Shown piece by piece: positions 37,091 through 48,550 of a stretch of DNA of 64,000 bases (position 1 is its first letter; each line of letters begins with the position of its first letter). The notes beneath the pieces are model-generated. The model saw only the letters and a list, made by a program, of their open reading frames with translations, did not search any database and had not been told where the DNA came from. The position numbers and the translations under genes were made by a program. Source of the DNA: Lithospermum erythrorhizon (lineage: Eukaryota > Streptophyta > Magnoliopsida > Boraginales > Boraginaceae); contig JADFUC010001147.1 in NCBI GenBank assembly GCA_019722365.1, forward strand, positions 310,001-374,000, given 5' to 3'.

Positions 37091-40036
37091 ACTAGAGAAT
37101 AAAGTTGTCAACGATGATGAGTTAAGTGATTAAGAAGTTTGAAGTATATTTGTCATTGAATTGTAGTTGAATTACTTGGATGATAATTAGTTATTTACAT
37201 TTGTGCCTTTGCATGGCTTAATTCTACAAATCTTGAGGTATTCAACTTGAAATTAGTATGGCAGGTTTAATTTAATTATATATATATATGAATTATTAGT
37301 TGTTTTTTACTAATGATCGCCATTAATACAAATACTCTTAATGCTTTGCCGAGTCATTTATGACTTTTGGGTTTTTTTTAAGCGCCCATGACATCATTTT
37401 CCATTGACAACTTTGGAGAAGATGCATTTTCGAGTTAGTAGAGATACTCTTGAAGTTGAAAGCAGTGCCTTTACAGTACCCGCTTCGAGGAATCAGTCAT
37501 GAAAAAGATGAGCCTCCTTTAGAAACTCCTACAAAAGCGGCTAGAAGGAATCGAGGCAAAAATCGGCGAAACAAAAGCATGCATTATTAGAGATGTTCAA
37601 AGAATTTCTTTGACGAGACCCCCAATTTTATTTTTAGGTTCATTTTGTTTATGTTTTTACTCTTAAGTTTTTATTTTTTGTGTATTGAGTTATATTCCAA
37701 AAATAATTATGTATTATTGAGTAGCTCTTAATAAAATCGCCTTAGTGGGTTTAATCCCTGAAAATGTAAAAATTACTTTTGTTCCTTTTTATTTGATGGT
37801 TTTAACTTTCCCGATGTAATTTTACATTTGAGCTTTTAAAATTCTCTAACGTCATTGGTTTGTCATAAATCATAATATTTTTATTTTCATTGGTTAGTTT
37901 GTCTCTTGAAAATAGTAAAATTATTGGATTCTTAATAAAGCATATTTAAGGTATATGATGAGAGTAAATTGGAGCATTAGGTAACTCTTATTTTTAATAA
38001 AAGATTCAAAAATAAAATTATGATGAAAGTATTCATTCTGATCATGTATCCATCTTCGTCTCTTAAATGCGATTAATGAGTTCATTTCTCGTAAAGAGTG
38101 AATCTTGTATTGGAGTGGTTAAAGAAAGGATTAGTCATTAATCAATTGAGGCCAGCATCCACTTGATTAACTCCTCCGTGATATCAGGAGAATTCGTTAA
38201 TGTGTGGTTTCGGCACTACGATCATGTAACCAATGAGAAGTCAATCATTTAACAATATCATAATGAGCAAATAATATTTATGATCAAAACTGAAAATGTT
38301 AATTAAAAAATTATTGGAGGGTGATTTTTATCCAAACTTAAACTAAATAAATATTGTTTTAAAACTTATCATGTAAGTGTTTCATATCATGTAGTATGTA
38401 ACAATATGAATATTTGAATTAAAATTCGAAAGTATGAATATCTATTATTTTTGAAAGTAAGATTGACTATTTTATTATACAATTTTTAAAATTAAATTGG
38501 GATGAAAGGGTTGTAATGCTTGATGCTTCTAGCTTTAATATATATGGAAACTTGGGTCAATGGTAGAATTTATATTTATAATTTAATATAAAAACTCGAT
38601 GAAGAAGGTGAGAGGTCAATGAATGAACGCTACGGCAATTTGGCTGCTTGGAAACTCAGGGCCAGTAAACAAAATGACGTTATTAAAGAGCATTGTCTGT
38701 GTTGATTGGCTGTAGCTTAAAGTATAAATGATATCATTTGTTAACTAATCAATTAATTGTTTTATGTTGATTTATGTATATATGGTGGATATCTTTCTAG
38801 GACAAGATGTTTTTAATGGTGCCTTGTCTTGGATATTGTTTTATTTTTTGTACGTAGCTGTTTTTCTAATTATTACTGCATAATTAGAAGCAAGCCACAT
38901 GAGGATTGAGGTGGTTCCATCACTGTTACAGATTTTCATAATAATTGAATTCAATTATTAAACATGATGTTTTAATAATAAGTTGGTGATGTTCTGTACC
39001 CGGATGAATCCATGAGCAATACCTTGTTTAGTTGTTTGATATAGAAAATTATAACCTGTATTTTCCAAATGCTTTTTATTTTTGTGATTAACGATATGAA
39101 CTGTTACAAAGTATCAAAGTGAAAATTGTAATCCTATAAATGAGTGTCTATACATACCCCGCAAGCAATAAACAGTTATCTTGTTATTCGTGAATTGATC
39201 TTATTAGCATTGTTAATGTTGCTGATTTTAGCTCTCGAAGAAGACAAGATTGTTTACATTGATGATCCCAACGCTGAATTTATCCGGTGAAGATGTAAAT
39301 ATTTTGCATGTAAGCAACAATACTAATACCAGATTCTTTAGTTCAACATTTGCCAGTTTGTTTGATCATTTTTATTCAAAAAAAACTTGTAGTATTGTGC
39401 GACTAGTTCAAAAACTTGTAGTATTATGCGACTAAGTGCATTTAATGCGTGAGATAAGCGAATGAATACATCGATTGAAATTTATCTGGCGATCTTTAGA
39501 TTAAAGTTATATTCGAATCTGCGTTATAGAGGAGGATTGGAGAATTTGGTAGAAAAGCATGGTCGATGGGAAGGTTGAAAATAACGCTCTCCCTTTTTTT
39601 TTGATAATAACCACGCACATAAAAATCTTTAAAATCTTTCTTTTTTTAAAGCAACTTTTCTTAACCCCGTCATCTTGTCTTCTTCTTTAACTTTTCAAAA
39701 TAACATCAATACATTGTCGTATGTATTCTGTCTTGTCGACAATATAAGTTTATAAGCCCTCACAGATTTTCTACCCATCCACTTCGGAAAACCACCATTT
39801 CCCCCTCATAAAACTCAAATCCATGACCCCCGCCTCCAAAAACCTAGATCCTTACTCCCAATATGCCTTGAATTCCGACCCCCACTTCCCATAAAACCTA
39901 GATCAAACACCCGCTTCCCAAAACCTTACCACGAAAAAAGGTAATTTTTTTTGTTTAATTTAGAAAAAAAAATTTTGGTTGATGGTGCTTTGTTTGTGTT
40001 TGTTAAATACACCACTTGCTTGATATCGCCTTAGAT
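37091..40036. other. AT-rich spacer with one coding-like fragment
   Basis: Mostly plain AT-rich DNA. At about 37,430-37,590 a short open stretch reads EILLKLKAVPLQYPL and continues to a basic end (AARRNRGKNRRNKSMHY) before a stop; it may be the end of the hAT gene or another element, unproven. A poly-T-rich and C-rich stretch lies at 39,590-39,950. Confidence 0.4.
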
Positions 40037-40107
40037 ATATATTGACGTATAATGGTGTATATTGATGTATTTGGGTGTATATTGATGTATTTGGATGTAT
40101 ATTTGTG
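40037..40107. repeat. Minisatellite, about 20-bp unit
   Basis: Three to four copies of TGTATATTGATGTATTTGGG with small changes, directly after an ATATATATTGACG sequence. Confidence 0.65.
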
Positions 40108-40157
40108 AAGGTTGGAGTTTTGGTGGCGGTGATGGTTTTTGGTTGTTGTTGGTGGTA

Positions 40158-40388
40158 TTTAAAGAGGGTATTTTGGTATTTTTAAATGGGGTTGTGTGTT
40201 TTGAAAGCGAAAAAAAAATTATTATTTTTGCAACCGTTCTTTTACTTGTATTTTTCTACCAAATTTACAGTGTTTTTTAAATTGGGTATTTTGGTATTTT
40301 AAATGGGGATGTGTTTTTAGCAAAAAAAGGATGTTATTTTGCGGCGAATTTCGCTGACTTGTGTTTTTACACCAAATTTTTTTAGGGG
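40158..40388. repeat. Tandem duplication, period about 118 bp
   Basis: GGGTATTTTGGTATTTTTAA, then GTGTGTTTT, an A run, TTATTTTGC and TTTTTCTACCAAATTT in the first copy are matched from 40,284 by GGGTATTTTGGTATTTTAAA, GATGTGTTTTTAGC, TTATTTTGC and TTTTTACACCAAATTT. Two copies, moderately diverged, non-coding. Confidence 0.6.
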
Positions 40389-41089
40389 ATTGAAAATTGT
40401 GTATCACGAGACTATAAAAAAGTTGATTTGTTAAAATAACTAGTCAACTTTAGATTTCAAAATATCATCCTTCTTTTGTGTTTGCAAAAATATCATCTTG
40501 TTTCCATAAAGGAAAAACTATTAACTCGATACCAACATTTACTATTGCTTCGTATTTCGATGTCTCTGCATTGATCCGTTTCAAAATAATTTCTCTCCCA
40601 AAAATTATAGATTTATTGTCAATTAAGTTCGATTTTGGTTATGTAGTAATTTTGTTCCATGGTTTCCGATTCATTGACTATTTCTCCAAGTTTTTATTGA
40701 GTTTTTATATAAATTCTGCGAAAATACTTGAATTTTTACATCGAAATGATGATTGTGAATACTTTGGTTGTGTGCTGTGTTGTTGATATCAAATTTTTTG
40801 GGCAAATCACACGTCAAGTGTAATTAAGTAATTAAATCTCAAATTAATAGATGTATTTTGAGGGTTTATTGATTAAAGTATTCGACTTAAATGTATTTGT
40901 CAAATGACATTATTACTAAATTATAATTGTTACTAAAAGAAAATATATTATCAAATTATATTCCAATATACATGAACACATAAAATTTATATTTATCTTT
41001 TAAATAATAAATAAATAAAAGATAATAACTTAAAATTTTATGAAAGTGGACAACTGTAAATGGGTCATGAGTTTTGCCTATTCAAGTGT

Positions 41090-41500
41090 CTATGAGCCAA
41101 TTTCATGTAGACGCGCCGCGTTTTCTGGCTTTGAATAAGCGTCACGAGCGTTTGGCCTTTTAAATAGGTGCGGAGTGCGTTTTGGCGCACCGAGCTTTAA
41201 TCGTAAGCGCGCATGCTTCGAATACCAAATCAAATTCTAGGATGACAATTTGGTCAAACAACATCAAATAACTGACATAACAATGTGCGTAATTATTTAA
41301 GCTAAATCAACTCATTTCGACATTTTAACTCATCTCCCACTCAAGCCCGACAACGCCAAAATAACGCCGTCATCTCAGCACAAAATTAAACCCACCTATT
41401 ATTAAAAAATGGCTAGAAGAAGAAGGAAGCGTGCGACTACAGAAAAAAGAAAGAAAGATATATTATGTCTCCAAGAATTTGGAGGAAGAATTGCTGGATC
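41090..41500. other. GC-rich island of transposon-end type
   Basis: 41,105-41,220 is rich in GCG words (GACGCGCCGCG, GCGTCACGAGCG, GGTGCGGAGTGCG, TAAGCGCGCATGC), unlike its surroundings. Such CG-dense stretches occur at the ends of plant hAT elements like the one at 34.1 kb, so this may be an old terminus. A short frame MARRRRKRATTEKRKKD starts at 41,409 and soon stops. Confidence 0.3.
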
Positions 41501-42419
41501 TTGTTGATTTCATTAAAAGAATATGTAAAATCTTTAGCTAGTCAAGCTAATTAAGGAAATCATTTTCTACTATTATTTTATACACCTAAAAATTTTAACT
41601 TTATGAATGTAAAATACATTTTAGATTTTGAATCAAGCTTGAGTGTGTATGATGGGAAGATTGGCTACATTTTGGGTGGAATTGTGCTATATGAAATTGT
41701 GAGATTGTCCAGAAGAGCTCGCTGGAGCTTTTTTTTGTTGTAAAAAATGGCTTATAATTAGTTGAAGACTAGGAAGTTTAGCTAGACACATTTGTTTTGT
41801 GCATTCAAATTTATATTGATTGTTAGTGAGTATTGTGGTTGTGTTTTTATGATACCTTAATGATGATTCGATCATGTTTTCTATTTTTTGTTAATGTGAT
41901 AACTTATGCTGTTTTTCGTCCGATCATTTGCAATAATTAAAATGTAACAATTCATTGATTCAGTCAATAGTGTTTCCTAATTGGAGTGACTTTTATAATT
42001 GTCGGGAGTGAAAAAATCATTTTAGTTTTTGGCACATAGGCTTTTCGAAATTTACAAAAAATAAATATTTTTGATATATTGCTGTCACTGGGTTAAGCAC
42101 CATTTTAAAAAGTCGAATGGAAGTCAACAAGCTCAAAAGGATGCTTTGAGAAAAAGTTCAGAATATAGAAAATGCTATTTTCGTGTCTTTCTGTTGAAAG
42201 GTTAAAATGTTCGAATATTTATTTAAAAGGTTCGCGAAAAGATCAGTCTTTTAGATGAAATTAAGCCAAATACGACTATATATATCTAGAGGAGGAAAAT
42301 TAATTCACGAAGAGAAGAAATTCAGAAGTTAATGAAAGAAGTTAATGACATTAAGTGATAATTAAAAGTGGAAAAAGAAAAATTTCTATACAAATTGAAA
42401 CTCTCCATTTTTCATTCAG

Positions 42420-42730
42420 AAGTTGCAATTGAATGAATATTTAAACCTTTAAACATTCAAGGTTTTAAGTCATCAATCATTCAAATCCTTAAGTGATCAA
42501 ATATTCAAATTTGCAAGCGATCAAATATTCTCGTCAAATTCAAACCATAAAGTACTCAAGTCCAAGTTGTGTATGAATCAACAAGCTCCAAAGTGAAAGT
42601 CGAATTCAGATCGACAAGCTTCAAATTTCAGCTACATTCCTGATCAACAAGTTTATAAGTTAAAGTTCAATTTAAGTCACCAAATTTGTAGAGCAAGATG
42701 CATTCGAATCAACAAGCTTATTCCTGTACT
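42420..42730. repeat. Degenerate short repeats (TCAACAAGCTTC / GATCAAATATTC)
   Basis: Two sets of repeated words follow each other: GATCAAATATTC with TTCAAATCC (42,440-42,545), then ATCAACAAGCTCC, ATCGACAAGCTTC, ATCAACAAGTTT and ATCAACAAGCTT at intervals of about 40 bp (42,570-42,720). Possibly part of a decayed retrotransposon terminus. Non-coding. Confidence 0.4.
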
Positions 42731-43356
42731 GTACTATTACGGATTTGATACTGAGTTGCCCACCCATACTGTATAACATATATATCATATCTATATCAAA
42801 ATTCCAAACTGAATATCTCATTTGATCTCTCTCTCTCTATTAAAGTTGAATCTTCTATTAATTGAGTCGGACATAACTATTTATCACAATTCGCCAGATT
42901 TAAATAGAAGGCGCTGCGTTATTAGTTTATTCAGGTGGCATGTAGTTAGAAATTTGATATAAAAATTAATATCCGAGATTCTTTGTCTTTGTCAGCTGAA
43001 TAATATCTTACATTGGTTGACTTTAGGAAGTACTAGTAGTAACTTCTGGCTAATTATTTACACATTCTCCAATATTATAATAATTTTTTAATATATATGT
43101 GGGATTTTAAAGGTATTTTATTATGAAATGAAAGAAGTAGTTGAATAGATTACGCTTGGTTGTCGGAATTAATGTTCAACTTCCAGTTTCAGCACTAATA
43201 ACACGATAAAGAGAAATCTAACCAATTAAATATTGCATCATTCTCAAATGAGGAGTTTTGATTTATGACTTAAAAACTAACTTTTGACTCTAACTTGATC
43301 ATATTCAAATAAAAAAATACTCCACATTTTCAAAATCTCACATAACTAATTTAGTA

Positions 43357-43608
43357 CACCCTCCGTTATATTTTAATTATTTTTCTAGTTATTTATATAT
43401 AGATTAAGAAACGTAAAATGTAGTAAAAAAATATATTGAAAATATACAATGTCAATTAATTGAAGCTATATAGTGAATTGAAGTTGATAATTTAATAACA
43501 AAAATAGTCAAAAGTATGCGAAAATGTAAAAATACGATTTTATCTTCAGAAGGCGAAGTATTTTGAAGTAAAAAATTAGTCACAAAAACGGCCCAAAATG
43601 AGCAGGAG
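43357..43608. mobile_element. Stowaway-like MITE
   Basis: The left end CACCCTCCGTTATATTTTAA and the reverse-complemented right end CTCCTGCTCATTTTGGGC are bracketed by TA. Length 252 bp, AT-rich interior, no coding capacity. Confidence 0.6.
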
Positions 43609-44169
43609 TAACTAGCAAGACTCTTTTGATTAAATTTAAAGTTATATAGATGAATTAATTAATGCTTCAAAATTGTTGAGAGTCCTAATAATTTGGGATA
43701 TAGGACGTATATAGCATATCTATAGATTAAGAGAACCTTGTCATCATCTTTAGAGGGGTCGTTGGAACAGACCAACAAACATTTATATTTTTTAGAATTT
43801 TTTGTCTCCAAGATCATTGAGTACTAATTCAAGATCATTGGTACTAATTTGTAGATCAAAGGGGTGGGACTGAATGAATCTGGTCTATTTCAACAAAGTT
43901 GCAATTACCTTTTGAAGTTTGCTAGTAATAATATTAAGTCTAATTATTGTCGTAAGGGAATTATATATAAGGAGTACGTAATATGGCGTAAATGGTGGAA
44001 ATATATATGGACCACAATTTAAAACAAAGAATCAATATATTACTAGTACGCAAGATGCTGCAACAACCCACACACTAGTTAACGATGTGCTAAAAGATAA
44101 TGCATACCCCTATGAGGGAGCTTATCATCATAGAGAGATTCCGAGAAGAATGGTGCCAAAGTGCCAACA

Positions 44170-44300
44170 AACATATCATTGGTATCTTTTCTTTTTCTTT
44201 TTTTATTTTAAAATCGATTCTTGTCATTATAATGGATCGATCCCGAAACCTCATCATATGTGTAATATTCCGTAGTCACTGGACTAACCCTAGTGATATC
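44170..44300 (-). mobile_element. tRNA-derived SINE
   Basis: Read on the minus strand, the head is GGTTAGTCCAGTGACTACGG (A box region, 44,289 downward). About 40 bases later comes GGTTTCGGGATCGATCC (B box region), and the tail is an A-rich run (AAAATAAAAAAAGAAAAAG). This order is that of plant tRNA-related SINEs. GTGCCAACA before 44,170 and GTGCCAATA after 44,300 may be the target duplication. Confidence 0.65.
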
Positions 44301-45069
44301 GTGCCAATAGGTACTCACATAAATTTTATAAATAGCTACCATTATTGCCATGTCTAATACTCCGACCGTTTTTTAGTTCGTTTAAGCCTTAATTTTTCGT
44401 TTTAAAATAATTATCATTTTAGCATAATAAATTGAACTTTTAGATTATAAATATACTTTTTGACTATTTTAAAAAAAGAATAATTTATAACGAAAACTTA
44501 AATATTTGACCTAATTATAACTAGAATTTATATATTATTCTTCCTTATAAGTAACTTCAAATGTCATTAAATTGTTTAATTTATAAATCCTTAAAATCAC
44601 AAATAATTAAATATGTGTGTTGATAGACAAATTTTACTAATTCATTAAATAAATTATAATTCAAGTTAATTTAATTGATTAAATTAAAGATAGTCCAATC
44701 AAAGATTTTCAAGTAGCATTTGAAATAATAATCACGCTCATACAAGCAGAACAAGACAAGTGACAATTAAGGATCATAACACACGAAAAATTAAGGATCA
44801 CAATTTTGAGTCATGATATAGGCATCCCATATTAGGGAGGATCACGAAAAAAAAAATTAGGGTTTATCATAAAAAATTTAATGAGACACCTCATGTATAT
44901 CCACCAGTGAGAAATTAGATTTTTCTAATGATTGAAACAAAATAGAAGTGCAGCGTCCTCTAAAATCCCTAAAAGATTAGTTTATATTATCTTATTAAAT
45001 TTGATTAATTTCAGCGTATATGTAATATTTAAATTTATATACATTAAAATTTGATTCAAAGCAATTTCT

Positions 45070-46255
45070 TTATTATCACCTCTTATCGTGGTAGTTTCAA
45101 ATTACTCACTATCTGTGCCGTTTCAAATTGCTCCATAAACTACACTTAGTTTCAAATTGTCCCAGACTAGATGCGCTAAACTATTCAAATTGTCACTTGA
45201 TATGATGAAATTTTACTCACAACAAAGAGACAGAATTTGAAATTATACATATAATAGATTTTTACGTGCGTTTTGAATATAACTAAATATATATACTATT
45301 TAATTTATAAGCCAAAATATAACTAAAATTATCTTTAATTAAAAACCTTACCCCATTATCCGATCCTAGCATCAATAGCCGCCTCAGGCACCAGGCCTCT
45401 GCACACGCTGATGACCTCAGACCTCTCCCGTAACCCTCGACCCAGCCAGGTTAAAATCCTGAAATCCAAAACCCAAAACACCAAAAAGAACAAACTTTAA
45501 ACACGAAATCCAAAAGCCAAACCTACCCAGATGATACAGTTTTTCGAACTGTGGCTTGTAAACCTTAATGACTCCATGGGGTGATCTGTTGATCGGTAGG
45601 CATTTTTAGATTAATTCTTTCAAATATTTGTACCTTCTGGATAATTGAGTAGTGCCTCATGGATGCTGTCCCAGCGCTTCTTTGCAAAATCTTTCGGAAA
45701 GAGCGAGGAAGAGAATGGGGATTAACCATTTGACTTTTCTGATTTTGAATTTTTTTTTGGTTTATTTTGAGTTTTTGGTGATTTGGTTGAATGATGAGAG
45801 AATTGAACTTTGAAGTAAACAATGTATTAGAGATTTAGAATGTGGAATGATTTTAGGACACATTTGAGAGGTGAGGTTGGTTGGGAGTAATGGGAAAACT
45901 TGTAGAGGATTGAGGGGGGGATCGTTGGTTGAAGATAACAGGGGGTGTAGGTGAGATTGGTGGCCAAGGTTTTTAATTAAATATGATTTTATTTAGTGGC
46001 TACTAAAACTTAAATCGGGAGTACAAATATTTAGTTATATTCAAAAATTAACCCAAAAGTTTGGTAAGAGTGTAATTCCGACTTTACCCTCTTACTAAAA
46101 TAAAATTTCATCACATTAAGGGGCAATTTGAATAGTTTAGGGTGTAATTCGGTAGTTGAGGGGGCAATTTGAAACAAAGTGTAGTATAAAGGCAATTGAA
46201 ATGATAATAGTGATAGGGAGCAATTTGAAACTAGCGATAGTATAGGGCTTGATAA
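45070..46255. mobile_element. Long-TIR element, MULE-like, with internal non-repeat DNA
   Basis: 45,070-45,350 and 45,975-46,255 are inverted copies. Shared blocks include AGTTTCAAATT, CTCCATAAACTACAC/CTTTATACTACAC, AACTATTCAAATTG, GATGAAATTTTA, GAATATAACTAAATAT and TTTAATTAAAAACCTT. Terminal inverted repeats near 280 bp are typical of Mutator-like elements. The interior of about 620 bp is GC-richer (45,360-45,460) and has an 85-codon minus-strand frame (45,565-45,822, MVNPHSLPRSFRKILQRS). No transposase is present, so it is non-autonomous. The interior could be captured host DNA (Pack-MULE-like). Confidence 0.65.
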
Positions 46256-46463
46256 AAAGAATTAAGCCATATATCAAATCACTTGAGATTTGATTCATAA
46301 CTCATTAACCAATCAAATGAAGGAAAAATCAATGCCCCTTTCCCATAAGCGCATTATATCACAACAGAGAAAAGGAATCACAAGTTCACCCACAACAAAA
46401 ACTAAAGAATCAAGAAGATAAAATTCTCTCAAGAAATCAAAAGATCATGATTAGAATATGTTA

Positions 46464-46714
46464 CTCCCTCCATCTCTAAAAGATTGTCACATTTTGAATT
46501 TAATGAATAGTTGACTTTTTTCAATTTTGAACTCAAATAACTTTTAATCTGTTATATATTTATTTGAGAAAAATATGTAATGTAGTATTTTGGCATCTTT
46601 CTTAGCAACGTAATAATATTGATTCAAATTAAAGTTTTGGATATCAATCAAGATTGTAAAGTTTGTTAATTTTTCTTATGAAAGCAAAATGGAATGATCT
46701 TTTTAGGAATAGAG
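46464..46714. mobile_element. Stowaway-like MITE
   Basis: The left end CTCCCTCCATCTCTAAAAG pairs with the reverse-complemented right end CTCTATTCCTAAAAAG. Both are followed inward by a TTTTG block, and the element is flanked by TA. Length 251 bp. Confidence 0.7.
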
Positions 46715-46779
46715 TACTATATTGGAAATTTGATGGTTTGAAACAAGTAAAAAACATGTCATAATGTAGTTGACCAAAA

Positions 46780-47310
46780 CCATCTAATTTGAGGGCTTCA
46801 ACCCAATTGTCTCGAAGACAAATCCTTAGGATCAAATTAATGTACTCGTCAGGCCGATCCAGGTTTTCGATGCTTTGGGTCAAGCCGACTCGAAAAAGAG
46901 CAAACCCTAAAAATAGGATTCAAACTCGATCCGAAAAAATTGAAAAAAAAATCTTGATAAATCGACTCGATCCAACTGGAAACATTCTCATTAATGTTCA
47001 TATGGTTCATTTGGTTTGATTGTTTATTGGGTTTAAATATTACTGGGATTAAACCCTTTCACATTATTATAATTTAATAATTTTAGGTTATTTCTCATGT
47101 TAAAATTTAATAATTATTTATTATATTTTTCAAGTCGGATCGAGAATATGTGTCGAAATCGATCGAGTACAAAATTAATGTTTGAGTCTAAATTTGAAAC
47201 ACCAAGTCGAATGTTCGAATCGAACATTGTCGAATTTTCAAAATTTTCAGGGTCGGTAAAAGGTCTAAGTAGCTAATGGGTTGTCAACTTGTCATATCGG
47301 GGTCAAACCA
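46780..47310. other. Degenerate repeat block upstream of INP1-like gene
   Basis: Scattered GGCCGATCC, GCCGACTCG, CTCGATCC and GTCGGATCG words resemble the interior of old hAT-type MITEs such as those at 51-52 kb. No clean ends. A 76-codon frame within it (46,789-47,019) follows the repeat and is not credited as a gene. Confidence 0.35.
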
Positions 47311-47474
47311 TTAGGGCTTAGGCATTAGACAAGTCTAGAAAAGAGATCAAGCTCTCATAAAGGATGAGCAACAAACTCCAAAAATAAACTAAATCAAACC
47401 AAACTCAAACATGCCCTTGGCCCTTAGGCCTTATGAATGCTTTATTAACTCAAAAGGACCCGCGTTATTTGCTC

Positions 47475-47481
47475 TATAAAA
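47475..47481 (+). promoter_or_regulatory. TATA box of the INP1-like gene
   Basis: TATAAAA in GCTCTATAAAACC, about 109 bp upstream of the ATG at 47,584. A start site near 47,505 would leave a leader of about 80 bases in which the ATG at 47,584 is the first one. This supports the two-exon model over a start at 47,681. Confidence 0.6.
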
Positions 47482-47583
47482 CCATATTCATTTCAGCTTC
47501 TCCTAACAACTTCATCTTCTAGAAATATATCCACTTCTATAATTCTACTCCAACAACTATAATTAATTCAGATACCATTCAAG

Positions 47584-48550
47584 ATGTTCAAAGCAGTAGG
47601 TAATTAATTATGTCCCAAAATGATGTCCACTTTCTTCCTCTTCTAAACTTCAAGAAAACACATACTAACTCTGCATTTCAATGAATCTTTTATCAATTTC
47701 AGCAACTTTCGGGCGCAAGAAAACTTCAAGACCCTTCAAAGATTACTACAATGAGTGGTTCAATTCTTTGGAGAAAACTCTTCTTCCTCAGCTTCAAAAT
47801 GTGATGTTGACTGACCCCATTTCACCAAGTCAACTCTCAATCCATGTAACAACCATGCAGCAACATTTTCAAGCTTACTACAATGCTCTTGATGTAGCTG
47901 CTTCTGATGATATTGCTCAAGTTCTGTACCCAGAATGGAGGAACTCCCTCGAAAAGCCGTTTATTTGGATGGGTGATCTTCATCCTTATCTGTTAACAAA
48001 CCTGTTAAGGTCATTTCTTGATGTTGAAGAAGAAGCAGAGCATTATTATCTTGATACTAATGAACATGATCATAATGATGATGGAGGAGTTAAGGGTGAT
48101 GATGGGGAGGGAGTGATCAAGATTGGGAAAGATAGTGAATTTTGTGTGAGGCCTTATGAGGTTGCAATGGCGTATAGGAGTCCTTCGAAGACGTTATCGA
48201 CTCGGGTCGAGCAGATTGAATGTGGGTTGAGGCTGATGGTGCCTGCATTGGTGGTACGTGCAAGGAACGTGCAAGCGGCTTTCGTGGAGCGGGTAGGAGG
48301 TGAATGGGAGGGGGGGAAGAGGGACGAGGCAAAGGCGGTTATTGGAGAGGCAATGGTTGCTGAAATGGAGGAATTGGCTGGTGTGTTTCTTGATGCAAAT
48401 AGGCTGAGGAGAAGTGTGTTTTCTGATATTCTGAGTGTTACTAATGTTTATCAGGCTGCTGTGTTTCTTGAAGGGCTTGCTCAGTTTCTTGTTGGGTTCA
48501 AGAACAACACTCTTCTCAGGGAATTTGATAAGTGCAAATTGGCTAATTGA
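47584..48550 (+). CDS. INP1: DOG1-domain protein, INAPERTURATE POLLEN1-like
   Basis: INP1 marks plasma-membrane sites where pollen exine is not laid down, so that apertures form. Two exons, 47584-47599 and 47703-48550, with a 103-bp GT-AG intron, give 287 residues starting MFKAVATFGRKK. The ATG is the first after the TATA box. The DOG1 domain fills most of the protein: RPFKDYYNEWFNSLEKTLLP, then HFQAYYNALDVAASDD, QVLYPEWRNSLEKPFIWMGD, HPYLLTNLLRSFL and, near the end, NVYQAAVFLEGLAQFL. A loop around residues 130-155 is very acidic and rich in Asp, Glu, His and Gly (NEHDHNDDGG), and may be a lineage-specific insert. A single-exon reading from 47,681 (MNLLSISATF) is possible. Other DOG1 proteins, such as TGA-linked or DOG1-like ones, are the alternative; the PFKDYY...EWFNSL start and short length favour INP1. 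Confidence 0.78.

Noticed and set aside
44360..44560. Stowaway-like start TACTCCGACCGTTTT
   Set aside because: No matching inverted right end was found downstream.
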